A stretch of 64,000 nt of DNA from Symsagittifera roscoffensis (Eukaryota; Xenacoelomorpha; Acoela; Convolutidae), in NCBI RefSeq assembly GCF_963678635.1, contig NC_087064.1, forward strand, positions 44,437,346-44,501,345, read 5' to 3'. The notes under the pieces are model-generated. The model was not told the DNA's origin. It was given only the letters and a program-made list of their open reading frames with translations, and ran no database searches. The position numbers were made by a program, and so were the translations under genes. Below, one piece after another: positions 32,677 to 43,983 of the stretch; the first letter of the stretch is position 1, and the number at the start of each line of letters is the position of its first letter.

Positions 32677-35600
32677 CAGAATTTTCTGTGTTACTTGCAC
32701 ACTAACCACCTTTCCCGGTTTAGCACGTCTGTTTCTGAAATCTAAGTCGGTCATACAAGCGACATTTTCAGCAAATACTTGCGCCTGATACTGAATTAGA
32801 TATATTTGACTCATGTGTACTCTTGGGATGAGTAAGGGTATTGAAAACGGGTAGTAGACTTTCCCGTAAATTATTTTGTTCATAGGATCGCAAAACTTAA
32901 CTGATTTTCCAATATGTAGTTTCGAAATTCATCAATCATTATTTAAGCATGTCTGCGTTCTAAATACCCGTCACTTTCAAAATTGTCTAATGTTGGTTGT
33001 AAATTTACCAATTCCAGTTTGTTGAAATTTCATTTGTTTCTTGTTCTTGTTTAACTTACCGGTTACAAAGGTTTCGGGTTATTTTATCAGCTCTGTGGCC
33101 TCGTATTCTGTCGTATGAGCAAATATATTGTATAAGAGTGTGTTCGTGTTTTGAGAGAGGGAACTTGAAAACTTCTTCTGACTTCCAATTTTTTCGATGA
33201 AAATGTTTGTTATTTTTTCGCCTCAAAAGGGTAGCTGCTCTAGTATTGTCGGCTTTGTGACCGCTTAGTAAATATTTTTTTGCAAAGTTTAATTGTTGTC
33301 CCTGACAGGTTTTTCTCAAACTAAAGTAATTCAAGCCAAATTATGACAAAACCTAAAATTTATGATAGATCTTGTTTTTTGTGATTTTTTTTCGACAGCG
33401 GTTTTCGTTTCATTTTATGCCCGCTAATTTGTCATGCTACGTTTGTATTGTTTTGTAAGCGTCAATTAAGTAAAGGGTATTCTGTCAATATAATGTTTCC
33501 AAAAGAAACAACCTGAGAGAAGTTGTAAAAGGCCAGAGGGAATGCTCAAAACTATCGAAAGAAGGAAACAACTTATCTGTTTCTGTCACATGACAATGTT
33601 AGCAGCTAGAGCGATTATTAATTACCTTAAGTTTTGAAGTTTGGTTACATTTTTTAGTCAATTAGTTATTTTTTTTGGCCAAAATTTAAAAGAATTGTGA
33701 AAGAAAACGAAAAATCAGTGTCTACTAATGTTTTTACGATAGTTATTTCTGTATGAGAAATGCAAATTTCTCACCGAAAGAAGTTTTTACCGTTAACAAA
33801 TTTGAAGTGGAAAATGAGTTTCAAAAGAACATCTGTAATTTTTTTTCAGTTTCTCATTTCAATATAAATATTAGAATTGTTTTTTTTAGAAAGATTGTTG
33901 GCATGATAATTTTGCGTTCTGTAACATCTAATGGTTTTTCTCACATGAATTTTCTGTGTTACTTGCACACTAACCACCTTTCCCGGTTTAGCACGTCTGT
34001 TTCTGAGACCTAAGTCGGTCATACAAGCGACATTTTCAGCGAATACTTGCGCCTGATACTGAATTAGATAGTTTGAGAGTGTGACACAGGAAGTGCTAAA
34101 ATGCGAAAAAATGGGATAGCGTTTCTATCACGCACTGATCAAAAAAAGTTAGAAAAAAAACTGATAATGGTGTTTCTATCTAGTATCTATCACATGGCAA
34201 TATAAGAAGCAAAAACGATTATTGCTGAACCGTCTTCTAGTCCTTAATTTTGTTCTCATTTTTTTTTTTGGTTAGAAGTCAAATTGGGAGTCGGTTGGAA
34301 CAAGAGTTATCTGCGGTTTTTTTGCTTGTGTCTGAGACGTGCATTTTGACTCAGAATGAAAAGTTTCTTGAAGTTTGTTTTTGTTTTTGTCTCTCGATTT
34401 CACAGTTTTACTGACTTTTTTGTTTTTTTTTACGTATTAAAAATTTTCACATTGAAAAAAAGTGAAGATTTTTGGCAATCGAGATACTTTTTGCGTGAAT
34501 TAACTCATTTTGAAACGTAGACTGGCAACTTTGTTTTTACATCCGTTTCTGAACGAAATCTAAATCAGTTTAGCAAAAATGTTTTTCGGCAATTTGGATG
34601 AATCTTGAGTAGCCGCATATCTAAGTCAATAGCCGCATAACTAATTTATTTTAAAAAGGCATCTATTTTTTTTCTTTGCAATTCGAAAGAAACTGAATTG
34701 AAATTTTTTTCAACAAAGTTTTTTTGTTTACTTGCGATCATTACTCTTTTCCAACAGTTGTTGGCTTGTTTAATAAGCATTGTCTTGGTCTACTCTAAGT
34801 GCGTTGTAAAGTAAGTTTTTTATGCGCTTGTGTACTTTGGTGACTTCGCTTTTTCTGCCTCAAAGTTTCTTTTTCGGCTTTATTACCGCTGTGTAATTTA
34901 TGTTTCGATGCTAACCGAAACAAATACTACCAACATTTGCAATTGTCTTAGTTCGCATGTTTTCTTCAAGTTGAGTGTGCGCCAATCAAGAGGAACGTAT
35001 AAAAATATCTATTTTTTCGACCTTTTTCAAAACTTGGTTAAATTCGCGAACCAAAGATGATTCCATGTCTATATTGAGCTCTTCACTGATAATGCTTGTG
35101 ACTGGAATGTTCGGCTAAGGTGATTTTAAAAAAGTGGTGCAATGACGTCAGTGCGATTCCAGCCGAATAAGTTTTTTGAATGCTTTTGTCCCTTGTTTGA
35201 TTTTGTGCTGATTCTACAAAATGTCAATTCCCAAAGCAGATTAAGTCTTTAGTAATTGATGATCAGCTGTTGCGTTTTGCAAGCTGATCAGATAACTACC
35301 GATATATTTGACTCATGTGTACCCTTGGGATGTGTAAGGGTATTGAAACCGGGTAGTAGACCTTCCCGTAAATTATTTTGTTCATAGGATCGCAAAAGTT
35401 AACTGATTTTCCAATATGTACTTTCGAAATTCATCAATCATTATTTAAGCATGTCTGCGTTCTAAATACCCGTCACTTTCAAAATTGTCTAATGTTGGTT
35501 GTAAATTTACCAATTCCAGTTTGTTGAAATTTCATTTGTTTCTTGTTCTTTTTTAACTTATCGGTTACAAAGATTTCGGGTTATCTTATAAGCTTTGTGG

Positions 35601-38290
35601 CCTCGTATTCTGTGGTATGAGCAAATATATTTTATAAGAGTGTGTTCGTGTTTTGAGAGAGGGAACTTGAAAACTTCTTCTGACTTCCAATTTTTTCGAT
35701 GAAAATGTTGGTTTTTTTTTCGCCTCAAAAGGGTAGCTGCTCTAGTATTGTCGGCTTTGTGACCGCTTAGTAAAGATTTTTTTTGCAAAGTTTAATTGTT
35801 GTCCTTGACAGGTTTTTCTCAAACTAAAAGTAATTCAAGCCAAATTATGACAAAACCTAAAATTTATGATCGATCTTGTTTTTTGTGACTTTTTTCGACA
35901 GCGGTTTTCGTTTCATTTTATGCCCGGTAATTTGTCATGCTTCGTTTGTATTGTTTTGTAAGCGTCAATTAAGTAAAGGGTATTCTGTCAATATAATGTT
36001 TCCAAAAGAAACAACTTATCTCTTTCTGTCACATGACAATGTTAGCAGCTAGAGCGATTATTAGTTTATCTTAAGTTTTGAAGTTTGGTTGAATTTTTTA
36101 GTTAATTAGTTTTTTTTGCCAAAATTTAAAAGACTTGTGAAAGAAAACGAAAAATCAGTGTCTATTAATGTTTTAACGATAGTTATTTCTGTATGAGAAA
36201 TGCAAATTTCTCACCGAGAGAAGTTTATACCGTAAACAAATTTGAAGTTGAAAATGAGTTTCAAAAGAACATCTGTAATTTTTTTTCAGTAATCATTTCA
36301 ATATAAATATTAGAATTGTTTTTTTTAAAAAGATTGTTGGCATGATGATTTTGCGTTCTGTAACATCTAATGGTTTTTCTCACTTGAATTTTCTGTGTTA
36401 CTTGCACACTAACCACCTTTCCCGGTTTAGCACGTCTGTTGCTGTCTGTAAGTCGGTCATACAAGCGACATTTTCAGCAAATACTTGCGCCTGATACTGA
36501 ATTAGATAGTTTGAGAATGTGACACAGGAAGTGCTAAAATGAGAAAAAAATGGGATAGCGTTTCTATCACGCACTTATCAAAAAAAGTTAGAAAAAAAAC
36601 TGATAATGGTGTTTCTATCTTGTATCTATCACATGGCAATATAAGAAGCAAAAACGATTATTGCTGAACCGTCTTCTAGTCCTTAATTTTGTTCTCATTT
36701 TTTTTTTGGTTAGAAGTTAAATCGGGAGCCGGTTGGAACGAGAGTTATCTGCGGTTTTTTTTTGCTTGTGTCTGAGAAGTGCATTTTGACTCAGAATGAA
36801 AAGTTTCTTGAAGTTTCTTTTCATAAAAGTTTCTTGAATTTTGTTTTTGTTTTCGTCTCTCGATTTCACATAGTTTTACTGATATTTTTTGGTGTTTTTT
36901 TACGTATTAAAATTTTTCCATTGAAAAAAGGAAGATTTTTGGCAATCCAGATACTTTTTGCGTGAAATAACTCATTTTGGAACGTAGACTGGCAAGTTTG
37001 TTTTTACATCCGTTTCTGAACGAAATCTAAATCAGTTTCGCCTCAAAAGGGTGGCTGCGAAATCTAAAATAAATCAAAGCAGATTAAGTCTTTAGTAATT
37101 GATGATCAGCTATTGCGTTTTGCAAGCTGATCAGATAATTACCGATATATTTGACTCATATGTACCCTTGGGATGAGTAAGGGTATTGAATCCGGGTAGT
37201 AGACTTTCCCGTAAATTATTTTGTTCACAGGATCGCAAAACTTAACTGATTTTCTAATTTGTACTTTCGAAATTCATCAATTATTATTTTAGCATGTCTG
37301 CGTTCTAAATACCCGTCACTTTTTAAAGTTGTCTAATGTTGGTTGTAAATTTACCAATTCCAATTTGTTGAAATTTCTTTTATGTTTCTTTTTCTTTTTT
37401 AACTTATCGGTTACAAAGATTTCTGGTTATTTTATCAGCTTTGTGGCCTCGTATTCTGTCGTATGAGCAAATATATTTTATAAGAGTGTGTTCGTGTTTT
37501 GAGAGAGGGAACTTGGAAACTTCTTCTGACTTCCAATTTTTTAGATGAAAATGTTCGTTTTTTTTTCGCCTGAAAAGGGTGGCTGCTCTAGTATTGTCGG
37601 CTTTGTGACCGCTTAGTAAATATTTTTTTGCAAAGTTTAATTGTTGTCCCTGACAGATTTTTCTCAAACTAAAAGTAATTCAAGCCAAATTATGACAAAA
37701 CCTAAAATTTATGATAGATCTTGTTTTTTGTGAATTTTTTCGACAGCGGTTTTCGTTTCATTTTATGCCCGGTAATTTGTCATGCTTCGTTTGTACTGTT
37801 TTGTAAGCGTCAATTAAGTAAAGGGTATGTGTCAATATAATGTTTCCAAAAGAAGGAACCTGAGAGAAGTTTAATAAGGCCAGAGGAAATGCTCAAAATT
37901 ATCGAAAAAAGGAAACAAGTTATCTGTTTCTGTCACATGACAATGTTAGCAGCTAGAGCGATTATTAATTTATCTTGAGTTTTGAAGTTTGGTTAATTTT
38001 CTTAGTTAATTAGTTATTTTTTTTGGCCAAAATTTAAAAGAATTGTGAAAGAAAACAAAAAATCAGTGTCTACTAATGTTTTAACGATATTATTTCTGTA
38101 TGAGAACTGCAATTTTCTCACCGAGAAAAGTTTCTACCGTAAACAAATTTGAAGTTGAAAATGAGTTTCAAAAGAAAATCTGTAATTTTTTTTTCAAATT
38201 CTCATTTCAATATAAATGTTAGAATTGTTTTTTTAAAAGATTGTTGGCATGATGATTTTGCGTTCTGTAACATCTAATGGTTTTTCTCAC
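32677..38290 (+). repeat. Tandem array of a 1.8-2.5 kb non-coding unit
   Basis: Three units in head-to-tail order begin at GATATATTTGACTCATGTG near 32,800, 35,301 and 37,144. Each contains the 1.1-kb block through TAATGGTTTTTCTCAC. The first two also carry a 125-bp block ending CCTGATACTGAATTAGATA and then GTTTGAGARTGTGACACAGG. A lone copy of the 125-bp block precedes unit 1 at 32,679. Unit 2 lacks about 640 bp present in unit 1 (about 34,570-35,240), which includes a fragment of the interspersed repeat. Copies are mostly identical with scattered changes and small indels. On the minus strand each unit leaves a related 76-92 codon open stretch (33056-33334, 35558-35788, 37404-37667); these look like by-products of homology, not genes. 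Confidence 0.88.
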
Positions 38291-38474
38291 ATACATTTTG
38301 GTCAAAATTGATATAAGAGAAAATGAATTGCAGAATATTTAATTCAAAATTGAAAAGCAAGCTTTTTCATCATATATTTCACACATATTCGATTTTCGGT
38401 ATTTATTCAGTCATTTTGCAAACCTTATTTCATTCGAATACCAAAAATAGGGGAAAATTTCCATTGTGGCCGAA

Positions 38475-38905
38475 AACTTTTTTGAGTAATGAACGTAGTG
38501 AAAACTCATAGGTGTTGCTGATTTTTTTTTCAGGGAAAAGTCGTTAAAAATTGATGCACGTAGGTTTAATGCACTTTTTGAGTTCAATTGAAATTCATCT
38601 GCTGAAGTTGAGGTAAATGGCGCAAAAAACGTGGACGGTTTCTAATTTCGAAAGTGGAATTTAATTTCTAGGTTTTCGAGCGCAGCGAAAACTCTTCCTA
38701 TTGATCCAGTTTTCTCAAGTTGGGTTCATGTTATCAAAAAAGCGCCAATCTTAAATTGTTCTAGAAATTCAAAGAGTTTAAAGGACATCTATTTTTTCTT
38801 TGAAATTCGAAAATTAAGATTTTTCAAGAAAGTCAGCGTTTTCTTTCATGTTTACTTGCGTTCATTACTCTTTTCCAATCTTCGATTGGCTATGTTTTAA
38901 ATATG
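38475..38905 (+). repeat. Interspersed repeat family copy
   Basis: Runs from AATGAACGTAGTGAAAACTC through TTCAGGGAAAAGTC, ATTGATCCAGTTTTCTCAAG and GTTCTAGAAATTCAAAGAG to CCAATCTTCGATTGGCTATG. The terminal hairpin arms here are CCAATC / GATTGG, changed on both sides together relative to other copies, which preserves pairing. Confidence 0.8.
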
Positions 38906-39167
38906 TAGTAGCTGTTTTTGATTAGAACGCGAGGTGGATGCCATTGCAAAGAATGAAAAATTATTAGGCTAGCTCCAGCAGTCATTTACTATGCCCCAGT
39001 CATTTGAAACTTTCAGGTTTATTTCTTGCGTTGGATTTTCGAAGTTTTTTCTAATGCTAAATCAGTTTTTTTTCCTATTATTACCCTGAAAAGTATTATA
39101 GTCATCAGTATAGTGGTTGTGCACAAATAAGCAAGCTTCTGGATTAATGTTTTGAGAGTTGTTTGTT

Positions 39168-40691
39168 CTAGTTGGTTATTTTTGCTCTTTTATAGTCACT
39201 TGTTTCTTGTTGTTCAACCTGAAGCTTGTTCTTGGAAGCTGCAAGAGAGTATCTCGCATTACTTGCCAGTCGGCTAATTGGAGTCGTATGTGAACTCAAA
39301 TGACGAGTCAAATGATGCCTTTCTTTGAAACTTTCCCCACACGAGGAACACTTGAAATTCTTGATCACATTTTTAAACGCCGATGTTTTCACGGAATCAG
39401 AACTGATTTTCCCTGCCATTGATGAACTGTTGGGTTTTTCGTTGGCTGTTGAATTCCCGCATGCGTGGAAGTTTCGCATATGCTGAACTAAATCGCTCGT
39501 TAGTCGAAATGAGATGCTGCAGTGTGCACACCAGTTGACAGCTTCAATTGCGGAACCCAAGTTGGCGCTCAGAACTGGCGAAACGCCCAGTTGACTCACG
39601 GGGTTCAGATTGAATGTGCCACCCGAATTGTTGAAATAGTGAGTAGGGTTTCCTTGCACTAGTCTGTTCTGGTTGTGAGTGTGGAGTGGTTGGGTGGATT
39701 TCAAGTGAGCAACTTGCTGTGGGTCGTTGAGAATGGCTGCTGTGTTGCTGTACAAGTCTTGTATAGGGTAGTGCTGAGAAAAGTTGTTGTAGAATATTTG
39801 AGGATTAGCATGTAGTGACGTTTTCCATGTTTCTTGCCATGCTACCAGATGCTTATAGTCCTGAAAAAACAGGAAATGTAACTTGGCCAGTAAATTGGTA
39901 ATTATTGTGATTCTCCTGGCGCAGGGCGTCTTTTTTTCATGCAAAATAAGGTACCATAAATAAGATAGGTTGTAATTTGTAATATTAAAATTTTTTAAGA
40001 TGTGAATCTTGTTGCCCGTGAAACCGGTTGAAAAGGCAAAATTGGAAAAGGGGAAAACGTTTTTTTTTCATCAGGCGTACTTTTTATAAGTTACCGTGGT
40101 CGGGACAATCTGCGCTATTTGCGAAGCAACCGGCTTAGTTTTGTTTGTTATTGATTAATTTGAAAACAACCAACCTGAAGTTTTGAGTGATCCTTGTTCG
40201 TGATTACACTGGTCCGGTTGAAGTTATTAGTATCTGCTTCCTTACTGTTATCTAGAAACAATTTTTTATTTATGTGCCAATAATAATGAAATCCTTCATT
40301 CAAAATGTATCGGATTTAACGCACCTCGTAGTTTGGAACTGTCGCTCGCCTGTTTGAGATAGAATTGGATGAGTTGCTCATTTATGCCTCGTGTTGTATA
40401 CTCGAACAGGAGGTGTTCTTGGATGCTCTTTTCGTTGTTGGGCACTGACTTGAAACAATAGGGGCAACGATACTGCTCAACTTCGCTGCATTGACTCGTG
40501 TCTTCTTTTTTAGTGTTTTTGCTGATGGGGCTCGAAGAAATGACTGAGTTAATGTCAGACATAATCAGTTGAAATTGAACAAATGTTTGTTCTTCTGAAT
40601 TTTCAAACTGGAAATATGAATCTGCCGCTAATGAATTGTAGCCGATGTGACTGGACGTAGGTTGAGTGGAGCTGACTTGATCAAATTGAGG
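39168..40691 (-). CDS. PRDM8/ZNF488-like C2H2 zinc-finger protein, 3' exons
   Basis: Exons on the minus strand: 40691-40325, 40251-40175, 39860-39168 (TAA). Joins are GT/AG with phases 1 and 0; 378 codons are visible. The first exon opens after TTCTCCCAG, a good acceptor, and has no start codon of its own before the family-like region, so more exons must lie upstream; they were not recognised. It contains a Cys pair in YRCPYCFKSV. The last exon ends with two C2H2 fingers: NWCAHCSISFRLTSDLVQH and CSSCGESFKERHHLTRH. The phrases SFRLTSDLV and SF(K/R)ERHHL(T/S)RH are characteristic of the PRDM8/ZNF488 pair, transcriptional repressors of neural and glial development. No PR/SET domain was seen in the window. 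A candidate AATAAA is at 39,018-39,023. Confidence 0.75.
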
Positions 40692-42249
40692 CTGGGAGAA
40701 TGTGTCAATCCATCAATTAGATTCCTTCTCTCAATCATCCAGCGGAATCTGTTATTGTGTGTTATCTGGTGTCAATTAGGCCAGTTAAGTCGAGTGTGAT
40801 TAAGTGAAGACAGGGCTAATGTGTTGGTATGTTGGTTGGGTGTCACGTTCGCCTGATTAGGTAGATATGGGAATTGGAATAATCGGCAATGAGTTTTGGA
40901 GATAATTCATCTGAAAATGTCATTTTCGCCTCGTTTATTCATATTTAATGTGACACAAATTGCTTGTTTGTCAAGCTCTCTCCGCTCATAAATAGACAGG
41001 TTCCAAACTAATGAAGATAGAAGTCTGCTAATTCTGATAATTTTCAATTTCTGATTTTATGTTATGTTCAAACTTCTAAAACAGCAGTTGATTAAACCTG
41101 TCTTTGAAATGGGCTCCTCTGAACTAAACTGATCGATTCATTTGAACTATTTGGGCTGTTGATTAGTTTTCGGGGGGCATTATTTGAGCAGATTTTCTAC
41201 AATTTTGATTGTGATAATTCGATTTGAGCTCAATTGATAAGCCTTTGTTTCTCTGATTTGGCTAAAATAAGATTTGCGGAATTGTTAAATCAATTGAGGA
41301 ACTTATATGCTGCCTATTGTCCACCTAATCCGTAGGTTATCAATTTAACCGCGCATTATGTTCGCACAGTTTCTCACTGACAGCAATGCCCAGGGGAGAA
41401 AATTAGGGAAAAACAGTCGGCAGCTAAAAACTAGTGGCCGATTGCTGAACATTTAACTTGTATCTTTTTCTCTCTCTTCATCTCGAGTGCCAATTGGGCA
41501 ATCAGTTGTTAATCGACAGCTTAAAATTGAATCAGGGAATAATGCCAATTGGAAATGTTGAAGCACCTGTTGATGTATTCATTTATTTGCAAGATCCTCG
41601 TCTTATACACGAGGATATTAAAGATGCTTGAAGATTTCCGTGCAAGTTATTTCAGGTTTTATCAAAATAAGCGCCAAATTAATGAAAACTCTACAATAAG
41701 AACAATGTTTAACACAAAAACTAGGTGAAGTTACTTTTTTATCTTTTGCTTCAGACCAATGTCCACGGCACAAAATCAAACTGGAGGTCAACATCTCTGA
41801 GTTCAAAGGTCAACGGAATCTACAAACTAATTCTTCACACTGTTTCTGAATCTCTTCTCGGTGCCGTCAAACCATCTAAATCTGAAATAAGTTGTGTTTG
41901 TAATGTTCCTGCTTTTCAGTTGAAATTTTTTCCAAGTGCAATACAGTGTCCTAGCATGGTGCATCAAATACGTAATTTATATTTGTATTTTTTATCACAT
42001 GATTGTTAAGAAGTTTTCCACCATAATCGATCTGTTGAATCGTTTTTCACGTTGTCTTGTCATCTTTAGTTAGAAAATCCAGAATGCTGTAATTTATAAT
42101 TATCATTTAAATTCCAACTGTTAATAAATAATTTTTTGTTATTCTGTTAAAGTTTAATCTGTTGAATTTCTGAATAGAATTTATCTCCGCAAGTTTTCTT
42201 AAAACTTCATTTTAGAATCAGTTGAAATTACTAGGGAGGAGGTCTTGTG

Positions 42250-42520
42250 TTCACAGATTAAAGAGCCGATGAACGTAGTTCAGACTGTTATATGGGTCAT
42301 GATGATTTTTTTGATTTTATTTTTACGAAAAGTATTTTGTTCAGGCTCAAATTTACGCGGTACTTCGCGGTTTGACTTAAGATTTTTTTCTAATGTTGAG
42401 TTCATTTCCGTCTTGAATGGAAAGAAAACTCCAATTTCGAACAGCAAAATTGTAAAGGTCATAAAAAACTTAATCGGTTTCTAGTTTCGAAAGTGGAATT
42501 TAAGTTTTCGATTTTCAAGC
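42250..42520 (+). repeat. Interspersed repeat family copy (5' part)
   Basis: Starts ACAGATTAAAGAGCCGATGA, continues AACGTAGTTCAGACTGTTAT, and reaches AAAGTGGAATTTAAG and the AGCGGAATAAAATTTTTA block, then is interrupted by the start of the next copy. Confidence 0.75.
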
Positions 42521-42534
42521 GGAATAAAATTTTT

Positions 42535-42980
42535 ATAAGAGTAATGTACGTAGCGAAGACTTTTATATAGGTCTTGATGATTGTTTTTTTTTTTTACCCA
42601 AAAGTCTTAAAATATTCTATTAACTACAGATGTGCACATTCATACATGTTAATGCATATATGAATGCACTTAGGTACATATGCACTTTTTGAGTTCAATT
42701 GAAATTTATCTGCTGAAAGTTACGTAAATAGCACTCTCGAAATACAAATGTGGAAATGATGCGAAAAAACGTGAACAATTTTTCTATTTTCGAACGTGGA
42801 ATTTCTCAAGTTGGGTTAATGTTATTAGAAAGCGCCATTTATAATTTTTTATAGAAATTCAAAGAGCTTAAAGGGCACTTTTTCTTCGAATGCCGATTTT
42901 TTCATCAAAGTGAGCGTTTTTTTTCTGTTTCCTTGCGTTCATTACTCTTTTTCAGCTGTCAGTTGGCTATGTTTAGTATG
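42535..42980 (+). repeat. Interspersed repeat family copy
   Basis: Starts GTAATGTACGTAGCGAAGAC, carries the ATAGAAATTCAAAGAGCTTA block, and ends CAGCTGTCAGTTGGCTATG. It is directly adjacent to the preceding copy in the same orientation. Confidence 0.75.
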
Positions 42981-43589
42981 CTTTTCATGGAAAAGTGTGA
43001 TTTGGGAGCATTGGAGGACGTACGGCCTACGTCAGTTATTGTCGTGTTTTGTGATACAAGTCCAATGTTTTAAGTGTGACACTAGCTCAATATTCTCGTA
43101 AAGTCGATATTAACCGGCTCTTGTTCCTTTTCCCCTCACCTTTTCCACCTTTACCTTGTCCGATTGCGATGAAAATGGGCATGCGGTATAATTAAGCCAT
43201 GAAAAACATATTTGATTCTGATACTCAACATTGGGGGGGGGGGGGGGGGGTTTGAGAATAAGAGAATAAGATCCCATTAACAAGTCATTAATCTGAGCAA
43301 AAATTTATACAAAAAGAAAAATACAACCTTTGAAGGCTTAGAAAACTTTCTATAAGACCTAAGACATTTGTAACATATTAGTATAATTCACTTGGTTCAG
43401 TGATCTTTCTAGACAAGTTAATCGAAAATTGAGTAATTCTTAGTAGATAAAAATTCCGTTGCAAGGTAAATAAGACATTGGGATATTGAGGCACGCATTA
43501 TTATGAAGACTAAATCATTTTGCATTTTTCTGATTTGTTACGTGATATTTTTCAACAAAGCACGCGAATGGATCCTGCATTTTTTCTTA

Positions 43590-43832
43590 AGTTTCAATGA
43601 ACGAAGTGAAAACACTTGTATAAATCGTATTTTTTACTAAAAAATTGAGTTGATCCCACTCAAATTTGTTTTTAGCGGTTTTATGTTGTTTTTTAAAATC
43701 GTTTGCTGAAAAATCAGTACATTCCACTCATCGTTGGCTTCCAGTTTCGAAATAGGATTTATATTATTAGATTTCTCAGCGGAATAAAAAATTTTACCCG
43801 TTATTGCAGTTGTTTTTTCATATTGGCTTTTT
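43590..43832 (+). repeat. Interspersed repeat copy interrupted by the LINE
   Basis: From TCAATGAACGAAGTGAAAAC through TTCTCAGCGGAATAAAAAAT to TTTTTTCATATTGGC, after which the LINE's (GA)n end begins. The remainder of this repeat was not found on the far side of the LINE. Confidence 0.65.
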
Positions 43833-43857
43833 GAGAGAGAGAGAGAGAGAGAGAGAG
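43833..43857. repeat. (GA)n microsatellite, 3' tail of the LINE
   Basis: About twelve GA units on the plus strand, directly following the LINE's 3' UTR when read on the minus strand. Confidence 0.9.
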
Positions 43858-43983
43858 GGGACACTTTATTGTTTCAATATACTTATGCAGTTGCAGAACT
43901 GATTGTATAAGAATCTAGTGTACAATATTACGCAATGGTTATATAACATAACAAGAAAAAACATAAATTACTACGAGGTTGAA

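Larger units (their letters stand above)
40692..43580. other. No confident gene; repeats only
   Basis: Upstream exons of the zinc-finger gene should lie here or further right but none was convincing. An AG-preceded open stretch near 41,757-41,850 (QCPRHKIKLEVNISEF in one frame) could be an isolated plus-strand exon; support is weak. Two copies of the interspersed repeat follow (see 42,250 and 42,540). A run of about 19 G lies at 43,233-43,251. Confidence 0.4.

Noticed and set aside
33056-37667. Three related minus-strand frames of 76-92 codons in the tandem array
   Set aside because: They are homologous only because the DNA is duplicated; differing starts, frame-altering small indels and no recognisable domain argue against a gene family.
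41757-41860. Plus-strand exon encoding QCPRHKIKLEVNISEF...
   Set aside because: It has a plausible acceptor but no partner exon, no donor, and no family resemblance; kept only as a note.
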